A model generated the notes under the pieces. That model ran no database searches. It saw only the letters and a program-made list of their open reading frames with translations, and was not told where the DNA came from. The translations under genes were made by a program, and so were the position numbers. A stretch of DNA of 64,000 nucleotides from Candidatus Manganitrophus sp. (GTDB taxonomy: Bacteria; Nitrospirota; Nitrospiria; SBBL01; Manganitrophaceae), in NCBI GenBank assembly GCA_028865235.1, contig CP114561.1, positions 248,001 through 312,000 of the forward strand, given 5' to 3'. Every line of letters starts with the position of its first letter. Position 1 is the first letter of the stretch. Shown here in pieces: positions 10,666-20,710 of this stretch.

Positions 10666-10726
10666 CGATCAATCAGATTGATCCTCCAGATTAACGCGCT
10701 CTTCAGCGGATTCGGTTTTCTTCGGC

Positions 10727-11702
10727 CTATTTTGGATAAACCAGAAAAATCGGTTTCTCCGATTGTGTAAACCTCGCCGGAAGAGATCCGATCGTTTCCC
10801 CATCTGCATGAATGATCCCTTCTCCCGCCGCTTCAATCACCCTTCCTTCAACATATTGAACGTCCTTTCCCGGCTTCCTTCGCAACAGAAGGGGAGGGAG
10901 CATGCCGAAATATCCGAGCGGACCGGTCGGTTTGACGAGACAGAGGATGAGCGAGCGAGAACGGAGATCCGATAAGGGTGAAAAGATGAATGGGCCCGCG
11001 ATCAGCCTTGCCCGCGCGACGACCCCCGTCGAGCCGGTATAAGAAGCGCCGTCGGCTGTAAAACGAAGGGTCGGATAACGATAGGTGAAGAGGCCGATAA
11101 AACCGAGAATGAAATAGACCCAGAGCTTCGGGATTTTTCGAAGCAGGCCGCTGCGCCGCTCGACCCAGCCGCTGACATACCCGTCGAAGCCGGCGCCGGC
11201 CAGGAGAACAAAGTAACGATGCGCCTTGGCTCCCGAAGGATTTTCCTGCCAAGTCACTCTGCCGAGAAAATCGGTTTGGCCGTTCCGGTCAGAAGGGCCT
11301 GGTACGCCTTCCAGGGATCGAGCGGAAGGCCGATCTCGCGCGCCAGTCCGTTTCCGGTTCCGGTCGGTAGAATTCCGAGCGGGGGAGAAGGAATTTGATC
11401 CGATGCGGGATCGTCTTCATCGATCATCCCGTTCACGACCTCGTTGATCGTGCCGTCTCCTCCCGCGCAGAGGAAAAGGGTCCATCCTTCCGTTCGTTTC
11501 TCCTTGATGAGCCGCGTGGCGTCCCGGACGGCGGTGGTGTAGATAATCTCGAGAGAGGAGGCCGCTTGGCGGAGATGTTCGATGATCCGGCCGAGCTTTT
11601 TCTCTTCACGCGAGATCCGGCCGCCGGATTGACGATCAACAGAACTTTGGCGAGCGAAAGGGAGGGGATAGCTGTTCCGGCGGGGTTATTCTTCTTTTCC
11701 AA
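10727..11702 (-). CDS. Diacylglycerol/lipid kinase family protein (frameshifted)
   Basis: DagK/YegS-type lipid kinase. A TTG start at 11702 gives an N terminus with LLIVNPAAG. The frame then shifts so that IIEHLRQAASSLEIIYTTA and the nucleotide motif CAGGDGTINEVVNG follow. Further on are GILPTGTGNGLAREIGLP, another shift near 11255, and the C-terminal half (LLAGAGFDGYVSG...GEGIIHADGETIGSLPARF), which ends normally. With at least two corrections the length is about 325 residues, typical of the family. The 5' end overlaps the stop of the DUF3047 gene by 17 bases, so the two are an operon. The lipid substrate (diacylglycerol, sphingoid or other) cannot be told from sequence. Confidence 0.85.
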
Positions 11703-12366
11703 TTCGGATATCGGTAAAGTAGCTCTCGGCGGAAGAGTGGGTATCGTCCGAATCGATCATGATGGTGATCCCCCCGATCTCGGGAGGCTCTTCCCCGAAG
11801 AGGGTTTTATAATCTTCATAGACATTTCTCGTCTCCGTCACCCATTTGCCCAGATTTTCGGGACCGCTTTGGAGAACGATGTAGCGGGTGTTCGACGATT
11901 TCCGGCTGGTGATTTTGTCCATCTTGGGGGCGCTGGTCTCCCAGATATAACCGACCAGCCGGGTATTGACCATCTTGGGGAATCGGGGAAACATCACATA
12001 CATCTGGGCGGCTTGATCGTCTTTTTTCTTGTCCCGGACATCGGCCCCTTCCGGCAGCCGGGTCACCTTCCACTGCCAGGAAAGAATCGGGGTCTTCTTT
12101 GGATTGAGCTCCTTCTCCCGGTAGACGCCGAAGCTGTTGCCGTCGCTGACCAGACGGAGCGCCGTGACCCCCGCTTCTTCGACCGTCTCGATCTTTCGCG
12201 TGTTTCCGAACCATTGCTTGAGCTCCCACCCCTTCGGGAGCCCCTCTTTATCGAGACCCGCAGAAAAGTCCTCTTGAAACAGATCCGCTGCAAGAAGGGT
12301 GAGGGGAAATACCAGAAGGATCAATACGACACCCAGACGAAACAATCTATTTCTTTGAATAATCAT
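11686..12366 (-). CDS. DUF3047 secreted protein
   Basis: A 226-residue protein starting at ATG 12366 with a clear signal peptide (LGVVLILLVFPLTLLAA). The start was chosen because the longer frame upstream adds a non-secretory stretch. The mature part has the DUF3047 look: FQEDFSAGLDKEGLPKGW near the front, TPILSWQWKV, ARYVMFPRF-like strands, and an acidic Asp/Ser ending (IMIDSDDTHSSAESYFTDI). These proteins have a jelly-roll-like fold of unknown function. The gene overlaps the lipid kinase gene downstream. Confidence 0.8.
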   Translation of the reverse strand: MIIQRNRLFRLGVVLILLVFPLTLLAADLFQEDFSAGLDKEGLPKGWELKQWFGNTRKIETVEEAGVTALRLVSDGNSFGVYREKELNPKKTPILSWQWKVTRLPEGADVRDKKKDDQAAQMYVMFPRFPKMVNTRLVGYIWETSAPKMDKITSRKSSNTRYIVLQSGPENLGKWVTETRNVYEDYKTLFGEEPPEIGGITIMIDSDDTHSSAESYFTDIRIGKEE

Positions 12367-12410
12367 CTTCGACTCGACTCCGAATTTTAGAAATAATACC
12401 ATAATTTTAG

Positions 12411-12437
12411 TTGAAAACAGGACCGGTTTGATATAAT
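12411..12437 (+). promoter_or_regulatory. Candidate promoter for the MinD-like gene
   Basis: TTGAAA at 12411-12416 and a perfect TATAAT at 12432-12437, with a short 15-base spacer, lie about 100 bases before the ATG at 12534. Confidence 0.35.
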
Positions 12438-12533
12438 GATAACAACTGTTCTCAAAAAGCAATCTACCGAAAAATATGGATCTCCATTTTCTGACTCTGA
12501 ATCGGGCGCAAGCGAACGGGAATTGTGACGGCC

Positions 12534-13495
12534 ATGATGGAAAATATCGGTTTATTCAGCGGTCTCCAAACCCCTAAAAAGGAAATCTGGGCGGTCGGAG
12601 GGGGAAAGGGGGGACCGGAAAGAGCTTCTTGGCCGCAAACCTGGGGATCGCCCTGACCAGGATGGGAAAGCGGGTCCTTCTGGTCGATGCCGACCTGGGG
12701 TGCGCCAACCTTCACACCTGCCTCGGCGTCACCCCCGGGACGACCCTTTCCGACTTTATCCAGGGGAAAATCAGAAATATCGAAAGTGTCCTGACACAAA
12801 CGGAAATCCCGAACCTGGCCCTGATCTCCGGCGCTCAAGATTATCTGGAGATCGCCAATCCGAAACACAGCCAGAAAATGCGGTTGATCCGCCAGATTCA
12901 TGAGTTGAACTTCGAATATATCATCCTCGACCTGGGGGCGGGAACCTCTTTTACGAACCTCGATTTTTTCCTGAGCGCCGATACGGGGATCCTCAGCGTC
13001 ATCCCCGAGCCGACCTCCATCGAAAATGTCTACCGGTTTATCAAAAGCGCCTTTTATCGCCGATTTAAGAAAATCGCCCGAGATCCCGAAGTAAAAGAGA
13101 TGATCACCCTCGCCATGGATGAGAAAAACGAGCGGGGAATCCGAACGCCGCACGATCTGATCGATCAGGTCGCAGCGATGAATGAAAAGGCGGGGCAGAA
13201 GCTGAAAGAGGCGGTTTATACCTTCGCCCCGAAAATCGTCGTCAATCAGGTTCGCTCCAAGGACGACATGACCCTCGGCTTTTCGATGCGGAGTTCTTGC
13301 GGAAAATATTTCGGGATCAAGGTTGATTATGCGGGATACATCGAATACGATGACCATGTCTGGCAGGCGACGAAAAAGAAGCGTCCGTTGCTGCTTGAAT
13401 TTCCCTATTCGAGTGCCGCCCGTTGTTTGGAGCGAACCGTTTCAAATCTGATGAAAAAAGAAGAGTTGAAGTTAAACTCGATTGTAAACCAATAG
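12534..13495 (+). CDS. MinD/FlhG-family ParA-type ATPase (frameshift in Walker A)
   Basis: A deviant Walker ATPase of about 320 residues. It starts MMENIGLFSGLQTPKKEIWAV and then reads GGGKGG. One G missing from the run near 12610-12616 breaks the P-loop, and restoring it gives GGGKGGTGKSFLAANLG. The rest is in frame: LLVDADLGCANLHT, the switch region FEYIILDLGAGT, and a long C-terminal part with a KNERGIRTP segment. FlhG/MinD relatives position flagella, pili or division machinery, but no flagellar or division genes are near. The next gene encodes a J-like/HTH protein 37 bases downstream and is probably its partner. Confidence 0.88.
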
Positions 13496-13531
13496 CCATA
13501 AAATGGGGCGGTCACCAGCAACCAATTGAGT

Positions 13532-14116
13532 ATGAAGAGATTTTCAGATCAGAATTACTACGAGATCCTTGAGATACCGTATCGGGCGACGTGGGGAGAG
13601 ATTCAAAAGGCTTACGAATTGGCGAAGAAGACCTATGGGAGCGATTCCATCGCATCTTATTCACTTTTCGATCAAGGCGACCGGGAATTAATCTTTAAGA
13701 AAATCGAAGAAGCCTACCAGACACTCATCGATCAGGAAAAAAAAAGAAAATATGATGAATCGCTGGCGCAGGCGGTCGAGGAGGTTGCGCAGCGGATCGC
13801 CTCTTCCGCTCAAGAGGCGCCGGCCGCCCCTTCCCAGGAGGAGGCGCTTTCCGGGGAGATCACCGGAAAGACGCTCAAAGGGATGCGGGAGCGGCAAGGG
13901 GTCTCTCTTCAGGAAATCGCCGACCGGACCCGGATCAATCTCACCTATCTCCTTAGCATCGAGGAGGATAATTTCCGGACCCTTCCGGCCGAGGTCTACC
14001 TCCGCAGCTACATTCACCAATATGCCAAAATGCTCCAGTGGGATCCGAACAAGATCCTCGAAGGTTATTTAAAAACATACCAACGCTGGCAAAAAGAGAA
14101 AACCTCCTCTACTTAA
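13532..14116 (+). CDS. J-domain-like plus RodZ-type HTH fusion protein
   Basis: A 194-residue cytoplasmic protein. The N terminus (about 1-70, NYYEILEIPYRATWGEIQKAY ... EAYQTLIDQEKKRKYDE) has the helix pattern of a DnaJ J-domain, but the HPD loop needed to stimulate Hsp70 is absent. A Gln/Ala/Pro linker follows. The C-terminal part (about 110-190, GKTLKGMRERQGVSLQEIA, then TYLLSIEEDNFRTLPAEVYL) is an Xre/RodZ-like HTH_25 domain. No membrane segment is seen, unlike RodZ. Adjacency to the MinD-like ATPase suggests an adaptor or regulator role. A TTG at 13526 is an alternative start. Confidence 0.75.
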   Translation: MKRFSDQNYYEILEIPYRATWGEIQKAYELAKKTYGSDSIASYSLFDQGDRELIFKKIEEAYQTLIDQEKKRKYDESLAQAVEEVAQRIASSAQEAPAAPSQEEALSGEITGKTLKGMRERQGVSLQEIADRTRINLTYLLSIEEDNFRTLPAEVYLRSYIHQYAKMLQWDPNKILEGYLKTYQRWQKEKTSST

Positions 14117-15520
14117 TTTCAGACGTCACCCGCTTGATCTCTTCACCGACGATTCGAATCAGTCTTTCCAGCTCCCGAATCGAAATCGACAAAGGGGGCA
14201 TCAAAACGATCACGTTGCCGAGCGGCCGGAGAAGCACCCCCCTTTCCTTTGCGCGGCGGCAGACCTGCGCGCCGACCCGCCATTCGATCGGGTAGGGGGT
14301 CTTCTCTTTTTTATCCGCAACCAATTCAATCCCGACCATCAAGCCGGCCTGGCGGATCTCCCCGACATGCGCCCAGCGCTTCCAGGGATCGAGTCGTTTT
14401 TTGACGAATGCGATTTTCGGCCGGAGCCGATCGAGCACTTTCTCTTTTTCGAATATTTTCAGATTGGCGATCGCGGCGGCGCAGCCGAGCGGGTTTCCCG
14501 TGTAGCTGTGTCCGTGGAAGAAGGTCTTGAATTCGGCATATTCCCCCAGGTAGGCCTCGTAAATCGGTTGCGTCGTCAGGGTGGCCGCCAGCGGGAGGTA
14601 CCCTCCCGTGATCCCTTTGGAAATCGCCATCAAATCGGGGGTGACCCCCTCCTGCTCGCACCCAAACATCCGGCCGGTCCGGCCGAACCCGGTCGCCACT
14701 TCGTCGGCAATCATCAACAGGTCGTATTTGTTGCAGAGCGCCCTGATCCGCTTCAGATATCCGGGAGGAGAGGTCAAGATCCCCGCCGCCGCTTGAACGA
14801 GCGGCTCGATGATGAGGCCGGCCAGCTCCCGGCGATGACGCTTGATCGTTTTTTCGACCTCTTCAATACAAGCCATGCCGCAAGAAGGAACGGTCAAAGA
14901 GAGAGGGCATCGGTAGCAGGTGGGGGAGGGGACCTTGATCGTTTCAAACAAAAGGGGGGCGTACGCTCGGTGGAAGAGATCGATTCCTCCGACGCTGACC
15001 GCCCCGATCGTATCGCCATGGTAGGCGCTTTTGAAAGAGATGAATTTGCTCTTTTTTCGATAGAGCCCTCCGCGTCGTTGCCAGAAACCGTAGGCGAGCT
15101 TGATCGCCACCTCGACGGCGGTCGACCCGTTGTCGGAGTAAAAGACCTTTGTCAGGCCGGGGGGGCGATGTTCAGGAGCCTCTCAGCCAATTCGATCGCC
15201 GGGAAGTTGGTGAGACCGAGAAGGGTGGAATGGGAAATCCGTTTAATTTGATCGATCAGCGCTTCATCGATCTCTTTTTTGCGATGGCCGTGGATGTTGA
15301 CCCAAAGGGAAGAGACGCCGTCGAGGTATCGCTTTCCTTCGGCGTCGATTAGGGTGACCCCTTTTCCCCGGTCAATAATCGTCGGGACCTCTTTCTCCCA
15401 TTCCTTCATTTGGGTGAAGGGGTGCCAAATCAACCGCCGTCCCTTTTCAATCCAATCGGCGGAAATCCCATGACCCTCTGTTCCCTTCCGAGAGGTCTGT
15501 TTTCCCCTTGGATGTTCCAA
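14109..15520 (-). CDS. bioA: Adenosylmethionine-8-amino-7-oxononanoate aminotransferase (one frameshift)
   Basis: PLP-dependent class III aminotransferase making 7,8-diaminononanoate in biotin synthesis, with SAM as amino donor. Family marks: LIWHPFTQMKEW near the N terminus, DGVSSLWVNIHGHR, VFYSDNGSTAVEVAIK, YHGDTIGAVSVGG, ADEVATGFGRTG, and the PLP lysine in AISKGITGGYLP. A run of C near 15160-15170 carries a frameshift joining LLNIAPP to GLTKVFYSDNG. The start is uncertain; TTG 15520 has a good GAGGGG site 8 bases upstream, and TTG 15565 is further out. After repair it is about 470 residues. No other bio genes are in the window. Its 3' end overlaps the convergent J/HTH gene. Confidence 0.88.
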
Positions 15521-15605
15521 CTTAGGTTCCCCTCGGACATTGCGCTTTTTGTCTGATCTCTTCAATCGCCCTCAGTCTCTTTATCTCATTGATAGTTCAA
15601 TAACT

Positions 15606-15634
15606 TTACTTTCCGAAGACAGCTATAGTATAAT
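15606..15634 (+). promoter_or_regulatory. Promoter of the htrA gene
   Basis: TTACTT at 15606-15611 and a perfect TATAAT at 15629-15634 are 17 bases apart. The leader to the htrA ATG at 15753 is about 115 bases. Its sequence gives no clear structure. Confidence 0.5.
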
Positions 15635-15752
15635 GCGCCAACATACACCAAATGAAAAAATAATTCATTCATCTTTATCCATCTTCATGAAGGGCGTCGG
15701 AAAATTGTTAAGTCGCTTCTTCATTAATTGCGGTACACACCGGGGGAAATGA

Positions 15753-17252
15753 ATGTCAGATGTTCATCATGAAATACGGCCGAAACGGCTTGTGTTTTCC
15801 ATTTTTTTAATTATTCTTGGAATCGTCATCGGAATTACGCTTGTCTCCGAGTTTCGTCTTCTTCCATTCGGGGCGGCGGTCAACGATCCTCAAAAATCGA
15901 AACCCCCCGCCATCAGCCAAGCCGAACAGACCTTTGTTGAAATCTCCAAATCGGTGACACCCGCGGTGGTCAACATCGCGACCACGCGGGTGGTCAATCG
16001 CGGGGAAGAGGCGCCCGGTTTCCCGTTTGACGATCCCTTCTTCAAACGATTCTTCGGCGATGAGCCTCCCCGTCGCGGCCAGCCGCGCGAACGGCGCGCG
16101 CAGAGCTTGGGATCGGGGGTGATCGTCGACCCGAACGGCCTGATCCTCACGAACAATCATGTCGTGGAGAAGGCGGATGAAATCAAAGTGGTGCTGGGAG
16201 ACAAGCGGGAGTTCAAGGGCAAACTGATCGGCAGCGATCCGAAGACCGACCTTGCCGTCATCCGAATCGATGCAAAAGAGCTTCCCACCGTTTCCTGGGG
16301 AGATTCGGACAAGCTGCAGGTGGGGGAGTATGTCTTGGCGATCGGCAATCCGTTCGGGCTGAACCAGACGGTGACGATGGGGATCGTCTCGGCGGTCGGG
16401 CGCGCCAACGTCGGCATCGCCGATTATGAAGACTTCATCCAAACCGACGCCGCCATCAACCCCGGCAACTCGGGGGGGGCGATGGTCAACACGCATGGAG
16501 AATTGGTTGGGATCAATACGGCCATTTTCACCCAGAGCGGCGGCTACATGGGGATCGGCTTCGCCGTTCCGAGCAACATGGCGAGATCGATCATGGAGAG
16601 TTTGGCGAAAGACGGCAAGGTGGTCCGCGGCTGGCTGGGGGTCTCGATCCAAGAGGTGACGCAGCAGCTCGCCAAGGAGTTCGGCCTCAAAGAGTCCAAG
16701 GGAGCCCTCGTCAGCGATGTCCTTCCCAATAGCCCTGCAGAAAAGGCCGGCTTCCATCGGGGGGATGTGGTCGTTCAGTTTAACGGTCAAGTGGTCGAGA
16801 ATTCGACGCAGCTCAGAAATTTGGTGGCAAAAACCGGCGTCGGGACCAAGGCCAAGGTGCGTGTGGTTCGTGATAAGAAGGAGAAAGAGTTAGAGGTTAC
16901 GATCGAGGAGCAGCCGAAAGATATCGCCGGAAGCGGCGATGTGGAACCGGACCCGGAAGCGACCAGCACGGCTCTTGCCGGAATCGAGGTCCGGAACCTG
17001 ACCCCCGAGGTAGCGAGACAACTCGGCTTGAATCGAAACGACAAAGGGGTGGTCATCACCCGGGTCGATCCGGGAAGTGTTGCGGACGAGGTCGGGCTGC
17101 AACGCGGCGATCTGATCATGGAGGTCAACCGCAAACCTGTCCGAGACACGGATAATTATGATGAACTGATCTCAAAAATCGGAAAGGATGAAGCGGTTTT
17201 GCTTCTCATTAACCGACAGGGAAGAACCATGTTCGTCACGATTGCTCCTTGA
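15753..17252 (+). CDS. DegP/HtrA-type periplasmic serine endoprotease (Do family)
   Basis: A 499-residue envelope quality-control protease and chaperone. N-terminal membrane anchor or signal (FSIFLIILGIVIGITLVSEF), then a trypsin-like domain with the triad His (LTNNHVVE), Asp (KTDLAVIRID) and Ser (PGNSGGAMVN). Two PDZ domains follow (from about residue 285, with VRGWLGVSIQEV, and about residue 405, with LAGIEVRNLTPEV). Length and two PDZ copies fit the DegP/DegQ class. The start is fixed by a GGGGGAA site. A second, shorter HtrA lies at 35266-36340. Intact frame. Confidence 0.95.
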   Translation: MSDVHHEIRPKRLVFSIFLIILGIVIGITLVSEFRLLPFGAAVNDPQKSKPPAISQAEQTFVEISKSVTPAVVNIATTRVVNRGEEAPGFPFDDPFFKRFFGDEPPRRGQPRERRAQSLGSGVIVDPNGLILTNNHVVEKADEIKVVLGDKREFKGKLIGSDPKTDLAVIRIDAKELPTVSWGDSDKLQVGEYVLAIGNPFGLNQTVTMGIVSAVGRANVGIADYEDFIQTDAAINPGNSGGAMVNTHGELVGINTAIFTQSGGYMGIGFAVPSNMARSIMESLAKDGKVVRGWLGVSIQEVTQQLAKEFGLKESKGALVSDVLPNSPAEKAGFHRGDVVVQFNGQVVENSTQLRNLVAKTGVGTKAKVRVVRDKKEKELEVTIEEQPKDIAGSGDVEPDPEATSTALAGIEVRNLTPEVARQLGLNRNDKGVVITRVDPGSVADEVGLQRGDLIMEVNRKPVRDTDNYDELISKIGKDEAVLLLINRQGRTMFVTIAP

Positions 17253-17378
17253 TTACTTAAATCATCGGCGGAGAACGTATCTCTATAAATACCGTTAAAC
17301 CGGATTTCAGAGAACTCATTCGAGTAATGATGATGGCGCAATCGACTCTTGTTTCACCAAACGGGTGGAGGGGCGGCT

Positions 17379-18416
17379 ATGATGGTGGGAAACTACGCAA
17401 TACATGCCTTTTTTATTCTGCTCAGTACCCTTACCGGTTATTCGGTCGCCTCTCGACTTGTCGCAGAAGGGGATGTTTTCTGGGGCGCCCTGATCGGGCT
17501 GACGCTCGGAGGAGGATTGGTCGCTTTCGGTCTCTATTTGGAAAAAGCCGCGGTCAAAAGGCTTTTCTGGGGCTGTTTCGGGTTGATCGTCGGGGTCCTA
17601 TCAAGCGGTCTCCTCAACCTCATGCTCGATCCGGTCTTCTCTTCCAACCCCTCTTTATTTTTGCTCTGGAAGGGATTCTCTCTTCTCTTTTTTTCCTATA
17701 TGGGGCTGGTGCTCGCGCTCAAAGTTGAGAAAGATCCGGGTCTGCTGCTTCCTGCAAAACGCCAGGCCGACCCCCCCGCCGCATCGAACAGCAAGATCTT
17801 GGATACCAGCGTCATTATCGACGGCCGGATTGCCGATCTTTGCGAAACCGGTTTTCTGGAGGGAACGTACATCATTCCCCAGTTTATTCTGCATGAGCTT
17901 CAGCATATTGCCGATTCATCCGACTCCTTAAAGCGGGCCCGGGGCCGCCGGGGACTCGATATCCTCCATCGCATCCAAAAAATGGTCGATATCGACGTCC
18001 GGATCGTGGATGATGATTTCCCTTCGATCAAAGATGTCGATTCGAAAATCGTCGCCCTTGGAAAACGGATGTCGGCAAAAGTGGTAACCAACGATCTCAA
18101 TCTAAACAAAGTTGCGGAACTTCAAGGGGTTCGAGTTTTGAACATCAACCAACTCTGTAACGCCTTAAAACCGGTGGTGCTCCCCGGCGAGACGATGCGG
18201 GTTTTCGTCCTAAAGGAGGGAAAAGAATCGGGACAGGGGATCGCTTACCTGGATGACGGCACGATGATTGTTGTGGATGAGGCGAAGAAGTGGATTGGAA
18301 AGAATATCGATGTCGTCGTCACCAGCGTGTTACAAACCACGGCCGGGAGGATGATCTTTACCCGCGTCCGTGAAGAGCCGGAGCGCGAGGAGTACCAGGC
18401 GGTGAGAGCCAACTGA
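17379..18416 (+). CDS. PIN-TRAM domain membrane protein (YacL-like)
   Basis: About 345 residues. Four N-terminal membrane helices (about 1-115) are followed by a PIN nuclease domain (about 125-265) with the acidic set LDTSVIIDGRIAD, QFILHELQ and VVTNDLNLNK. A C-terminal TRAM RNA-binding domain follows (about 280-340, GETMRVFVLKEGKESGQGIA). YacL-type proteins are predicted RNases of unknown target. The start ATG 17379 has GGAGGGG upstream; a longer TTG frame was rejected. The gene is directly upstream of ispD (one-base stop/start overlap), as in many bacteria. Confidence 0.9.
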   Translation: MMVGNYAIHAFFILLSTLTGYSVASRLVAEGDVFWGALIGLTLGGGLVAFGLYLEKAAVKRLFWGCFGLIVGVLSSGLLNLMLDPVFSSNPSLFLLWKGFSLLFFSYMGLVLALKVEKDPGLLLPAKRQADPPAASNSKILDTSVIIDGRIADLCETGFLEGTYIIPQFILHELQHIADSSDSLKRARGRRGLDILHRIQKMVDIDVRIVDDDFPSIKDVDSKIVALGKRMSAKVVTNDLNLNKVAELQGVRVLNINQLCNALKPVVLPGETMRVFVLKEGKESGQGIAYLDDGTMIVVDEAKKWIGKNIDVVVTSVLQTTAGRMIFTRVREEPEREEYQAVRAN

Positions 18417-19123
18417 TGATCCATGCGGTGATTCCTGCCGCCGGTCGGGGAACGCGGCTGGGAGGCAAAATAAAGAAACAGTTTCTGGCGCTCCAGGGTA
18501 TCCCTGTGGCCGTCCACACCCTCACCGCTTTTCAAGATGCTTCCCTCATTGATGAGATTGTCTGCATTACTTCTAAAGAAGATCTCTCCTTCTTCGAGCG
18601 TCTCGTTTCGGATCATTCGCTGACAAAGGTGACGAAGATTCTTCCGGGAGGGGAACGACGCCAAGATTCTGTTTGGGCGGGGATCTCCTATCTGGAAGAA
18701 TGGAGCGATCAGAACGACCTGATCGTGGTTCATGACGGTGTCCGGCCGCTGGTCACCCCGCAATTAATCGAAAAGGTGATTGAGGCGGCCAAAGCGGAGG
18801 GAAGCGCGGTTGCGGCGCTTCGGGTCACCGACTCGCTGAAACAGGTTTCTTCTGATAAAATGATCCTAAGGAGCCTTCCGAGGGAAAATGTCTGGGCGAT
18901 GCAGACGCCGCAGGTCTTCCGATTGGGAATCCTCCTGGACGCGTACCGGAGCGCGGCGCAGGCGGGGTTCGAAGCAACCGACGAGGCGATGCTGGTTGAA
19001 AGGCGGGGGGTGCCGATTCGCTGTGTGGAGGGATCGATCGAGAACATCAAGATCACCCTCCCTCCCGATCTGGAGACGGCCGAAATCTTCCTTCGGGCGC
19101 GCGGAAGCAGGCTCCATCGATGA
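18416..19123 (+). CDS. ispD: 2-C-methyl-D-erythritol 4-phosphate cytidylyltransferase
   Basis: A 235-residue enzyme of the non-mevalonate (MEP) isoprenoid pathway, making CDP-methylerythritol from MEP and CTP. The nucleotide-binding signature IPAAGRGTRLGGKIKKQF is at the very N terminus. Next come GGERRQDSVWAGI and VHDGVRPLV, then PRENVWAMQTPQVFR, which follow the IspD order. Start and stop overlap both neighbours (TGATG with the PIN-TRAM gene, ATGA with ispF), so translation is coupled. The MEP pathway steps before and after these two are not in the window. Confidence 0.96.
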   Translation: MIHAVIPAAGRGTRLGGKIKKQFLALQGIPVAVHTLTAFQDASLIDEIVCITSKEDLSFFERLVSDHSLTKVTKILPGGERRQDSVWAGISYLEEWSDQNDLIVVHDGVRPLVTPQLIEKVIEAAKAEGSAVAALRVTDSLKQVSSDKMILRSLPRENVWAMQTPQVFRLGILLDAYRSAAQAGFEATDEAMLVERRGVPIRCVEGSIENIKITLPPDLETAEIFLRARGSRLHR

Positions 19124-19599
19124 TCCGAATCGGCATCGGGTACGATGTTCACCGACTCGTCGAAGGATTTCCCTGCATTCTGGGGGGGGTCGAGATTCCT
19201 TTCGAGAAGGGGCTCAAGGGATATTCGGATGCCGATGTCCTGCTCCATGCGATCTGCGATGCTCTCCTCGGGGCCGTTGGAGAAGGAGACCTGGGTCGGC
19301 ACTTTCCGGAAGGGGACCCGAAGTGGAAGGGGATCTCGAGCCTCCGGCTTTTAGAAGAGGTGGCAATGATTCTGTTACAAAAGGGTTATCAGGTCGTCAA
19401 TATTGACTCCGTCATCATTGCCGAAAAACCGAAGGTTGCTCCTTTTGTCGATCCGATGAAGGTGAACATCAGCCGCCCCCTTTCGATCGATCCGTCCGCG
19501 GTGAGCATCAAGGCGACGACCAATGAAAAGATCGGTTTCATCGGGCGGGGAGAAGGAATCGCCGCGCAAGCGGTTTGCCTCATCGAACGGCGCGGGTGA
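19120..19599 (+). CDS. ispF: 2-C-methyl-D-erythritol 2,4-cyclodiphosphate synthase
   Basis: A 159-residue MEP-pathway enzyme cyclising CDP-ME-2-phosphate. Metal ligands are seen in IGYDVHRL (Asp and His near residues 8-10) and SDADVLLHAICDALLGA. The C-terminal KATTNEKIGFIGRGEGIA motif is intact. It overlaps ispD by four bases. Normal length for the family, which acts as a trimer. Confidence 0.97.
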   Translation: MIRIGIGYDVHRLVEGFPCILGGVEIPFEKGLKGYSDADVLLHAICDALLGAVGEGDLGRHFPEGDPKWKGISSLRLLEEVAMILLQKGYQVVNIDSVIIAEKPKVAPFVDPMKVNISRPLSIDPSAVSIKATTNEKIGFIGRGEGIAAQAVCLIERRG

Positions 19600-19635
19600 C
19601 GATGACAATTGAAAGAAAGGAAACTGGTTTAAAGA

Positions 19636-20289
19636 ATGTTGAAAGAAATTAAAGAAGATATTCAAACTATTTTCGAGAGGGATCCTGCCGCCCGGAACAT
19701 TGTCGAAATCTTATTGACGTATTCCGGCTTTCATGCGACACTCCTTCATCGAATCGCCCATTTTCTCTGGCGGAAAAACGTGCCGGTGATTCCCCGGCTG
19801 GTCTCTCACTTTTCTCGATTCATCACCGGTATCGAAATCCACCCGGGCGCCACCATCGGACGCGCTTTTTTCATCGACCATGGGATGGGGGTCGTCATCG
19901 GTGAGACGGCGGAAATCGGCGACAATGTCACCCTTTATCAAGGGGTGACCCTCGGGGGGACCGGCCAGGAGCCGGGGAAGCGCCACCCGACGTTGGGGAA
20001 CAATGTCATTGTCGGCGCCGGGGCGAAAGTTTTGGGGGCGATCGTTCTTGGGAATCACGTCCGGGTCGGCGCGAATTCGGTCGTGCTGAAGTCGGTTCCG
20101 GACCATGCGACGGTCGTCGGCATTCCAGGAAAGATCATCCATCGCCGGCAGGAAGAAGGGGTACTCGACCATACCAATTTGCCCGACCCGATTGCGGAAA
20201 GGCTGGAACGGCTTGAGAGGGAAATTCAAGAGCTGAAGCATGAGATCCAACAGCGGGTTTCACACACGATGGGAGGATTTTCCGGATGA
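19636..20289 (+). CDS. cysE: Serine O-acetyltransferase
   Basis: A 217-residue acetyltransferase making O-acetylserine from serine and acetyl-CoA, first step of cysteine synthesis. The N-terminal helices ([18 protein letters not shown]) are followed by the left-handed beta-helix built from hexapeptides: [37 protein letters not shown] and [18 protein letters not shown] turns. The catalytic His in IDHGMG is present. It is shorter than enterobacterial CysE (about 270), like Bacillus and plant-chloroplast-type short forms. The stop overlaps the downstream regulator by four bases. Confidence 0.94.
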   Translation: MLKEIKEDIQTIFERDPAARNIVEILLTYSGFHATLLHRIAHFLWRKNVPVIPRLVSHFSRFITGIEIHPGATIGRAFFIDHGMGVVIGETAEIGDNVTLYQGVTLGGTGQEPGKRHPTLGNNVIVGAGAKVLGAIVLGNHVRVGANSVVLKSVPDHATVVGIPGKIIHRRQEEGVLDHTNLPDPIAERLERLEREIQELKHEIQQRVSHTMGGFSG

Positions 20290-20657
20290 AGGAGAAAGTT
20301 CTGATTGTGGACGACACCGAGTTCTATCAGAAGGCATACAAGAACAAACTCCTCTCAGCCGGATACATCACCTCTGTCGCAAATAACGGGGTGGAGGCGT
20401 TGAAGGCCCTCACGACCGATAAACCCGACCTGATCCTTCTTGATCTGATGATGCCGATTATGGACGGATTTAAAGTGCTTCAGACGGTCAAAGCCAATCC
20501 CAATCTTCAAAGTATCCCGGTGATTGTTTTTTCCGCCAAGGGTGCGAGCGAAGAGATCAGCAAAGCGCTTCAAGCCGGGGCAAGCGATTTTCTGGTAAAA
20601 GCGACCACCACTCCCAATAAAGTCGTTGAAAAAATCAAAGAGATTCTCCAAAAGTAA
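20286..20657 (+). CDS. Stand-alone CheY-like response regulator
   Basis: A 123-residue single receiver domain. Acidic pair in [10 protein letters not shown], phospho-Asp in [14 protein letters not shown], switch Ser in VIVFSAKG and Lys in DFLVKATT. There is no output domain. It starts inside cysE (ATGA) and so is cotranscribed with it. No kinase is adjacent; the partner is unknown. Confidence 0.9.
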   Translation: MKEKVLIVDDTEFYQKAYKNKLLSAGYITSVANNGVEALKALTTDKPDLILLDLMMPIMDGFKVLQTVKANPNLQSIPVIVFSAKGASEEISKALQAGASDFLVKATTTPNKVVEKIKEILQK

Positions 20658-20710
20658 AGCGAACGGTTTTATCCCCAGTATAACCCACCTTTATTGACTC
20701 CAAACGATTG

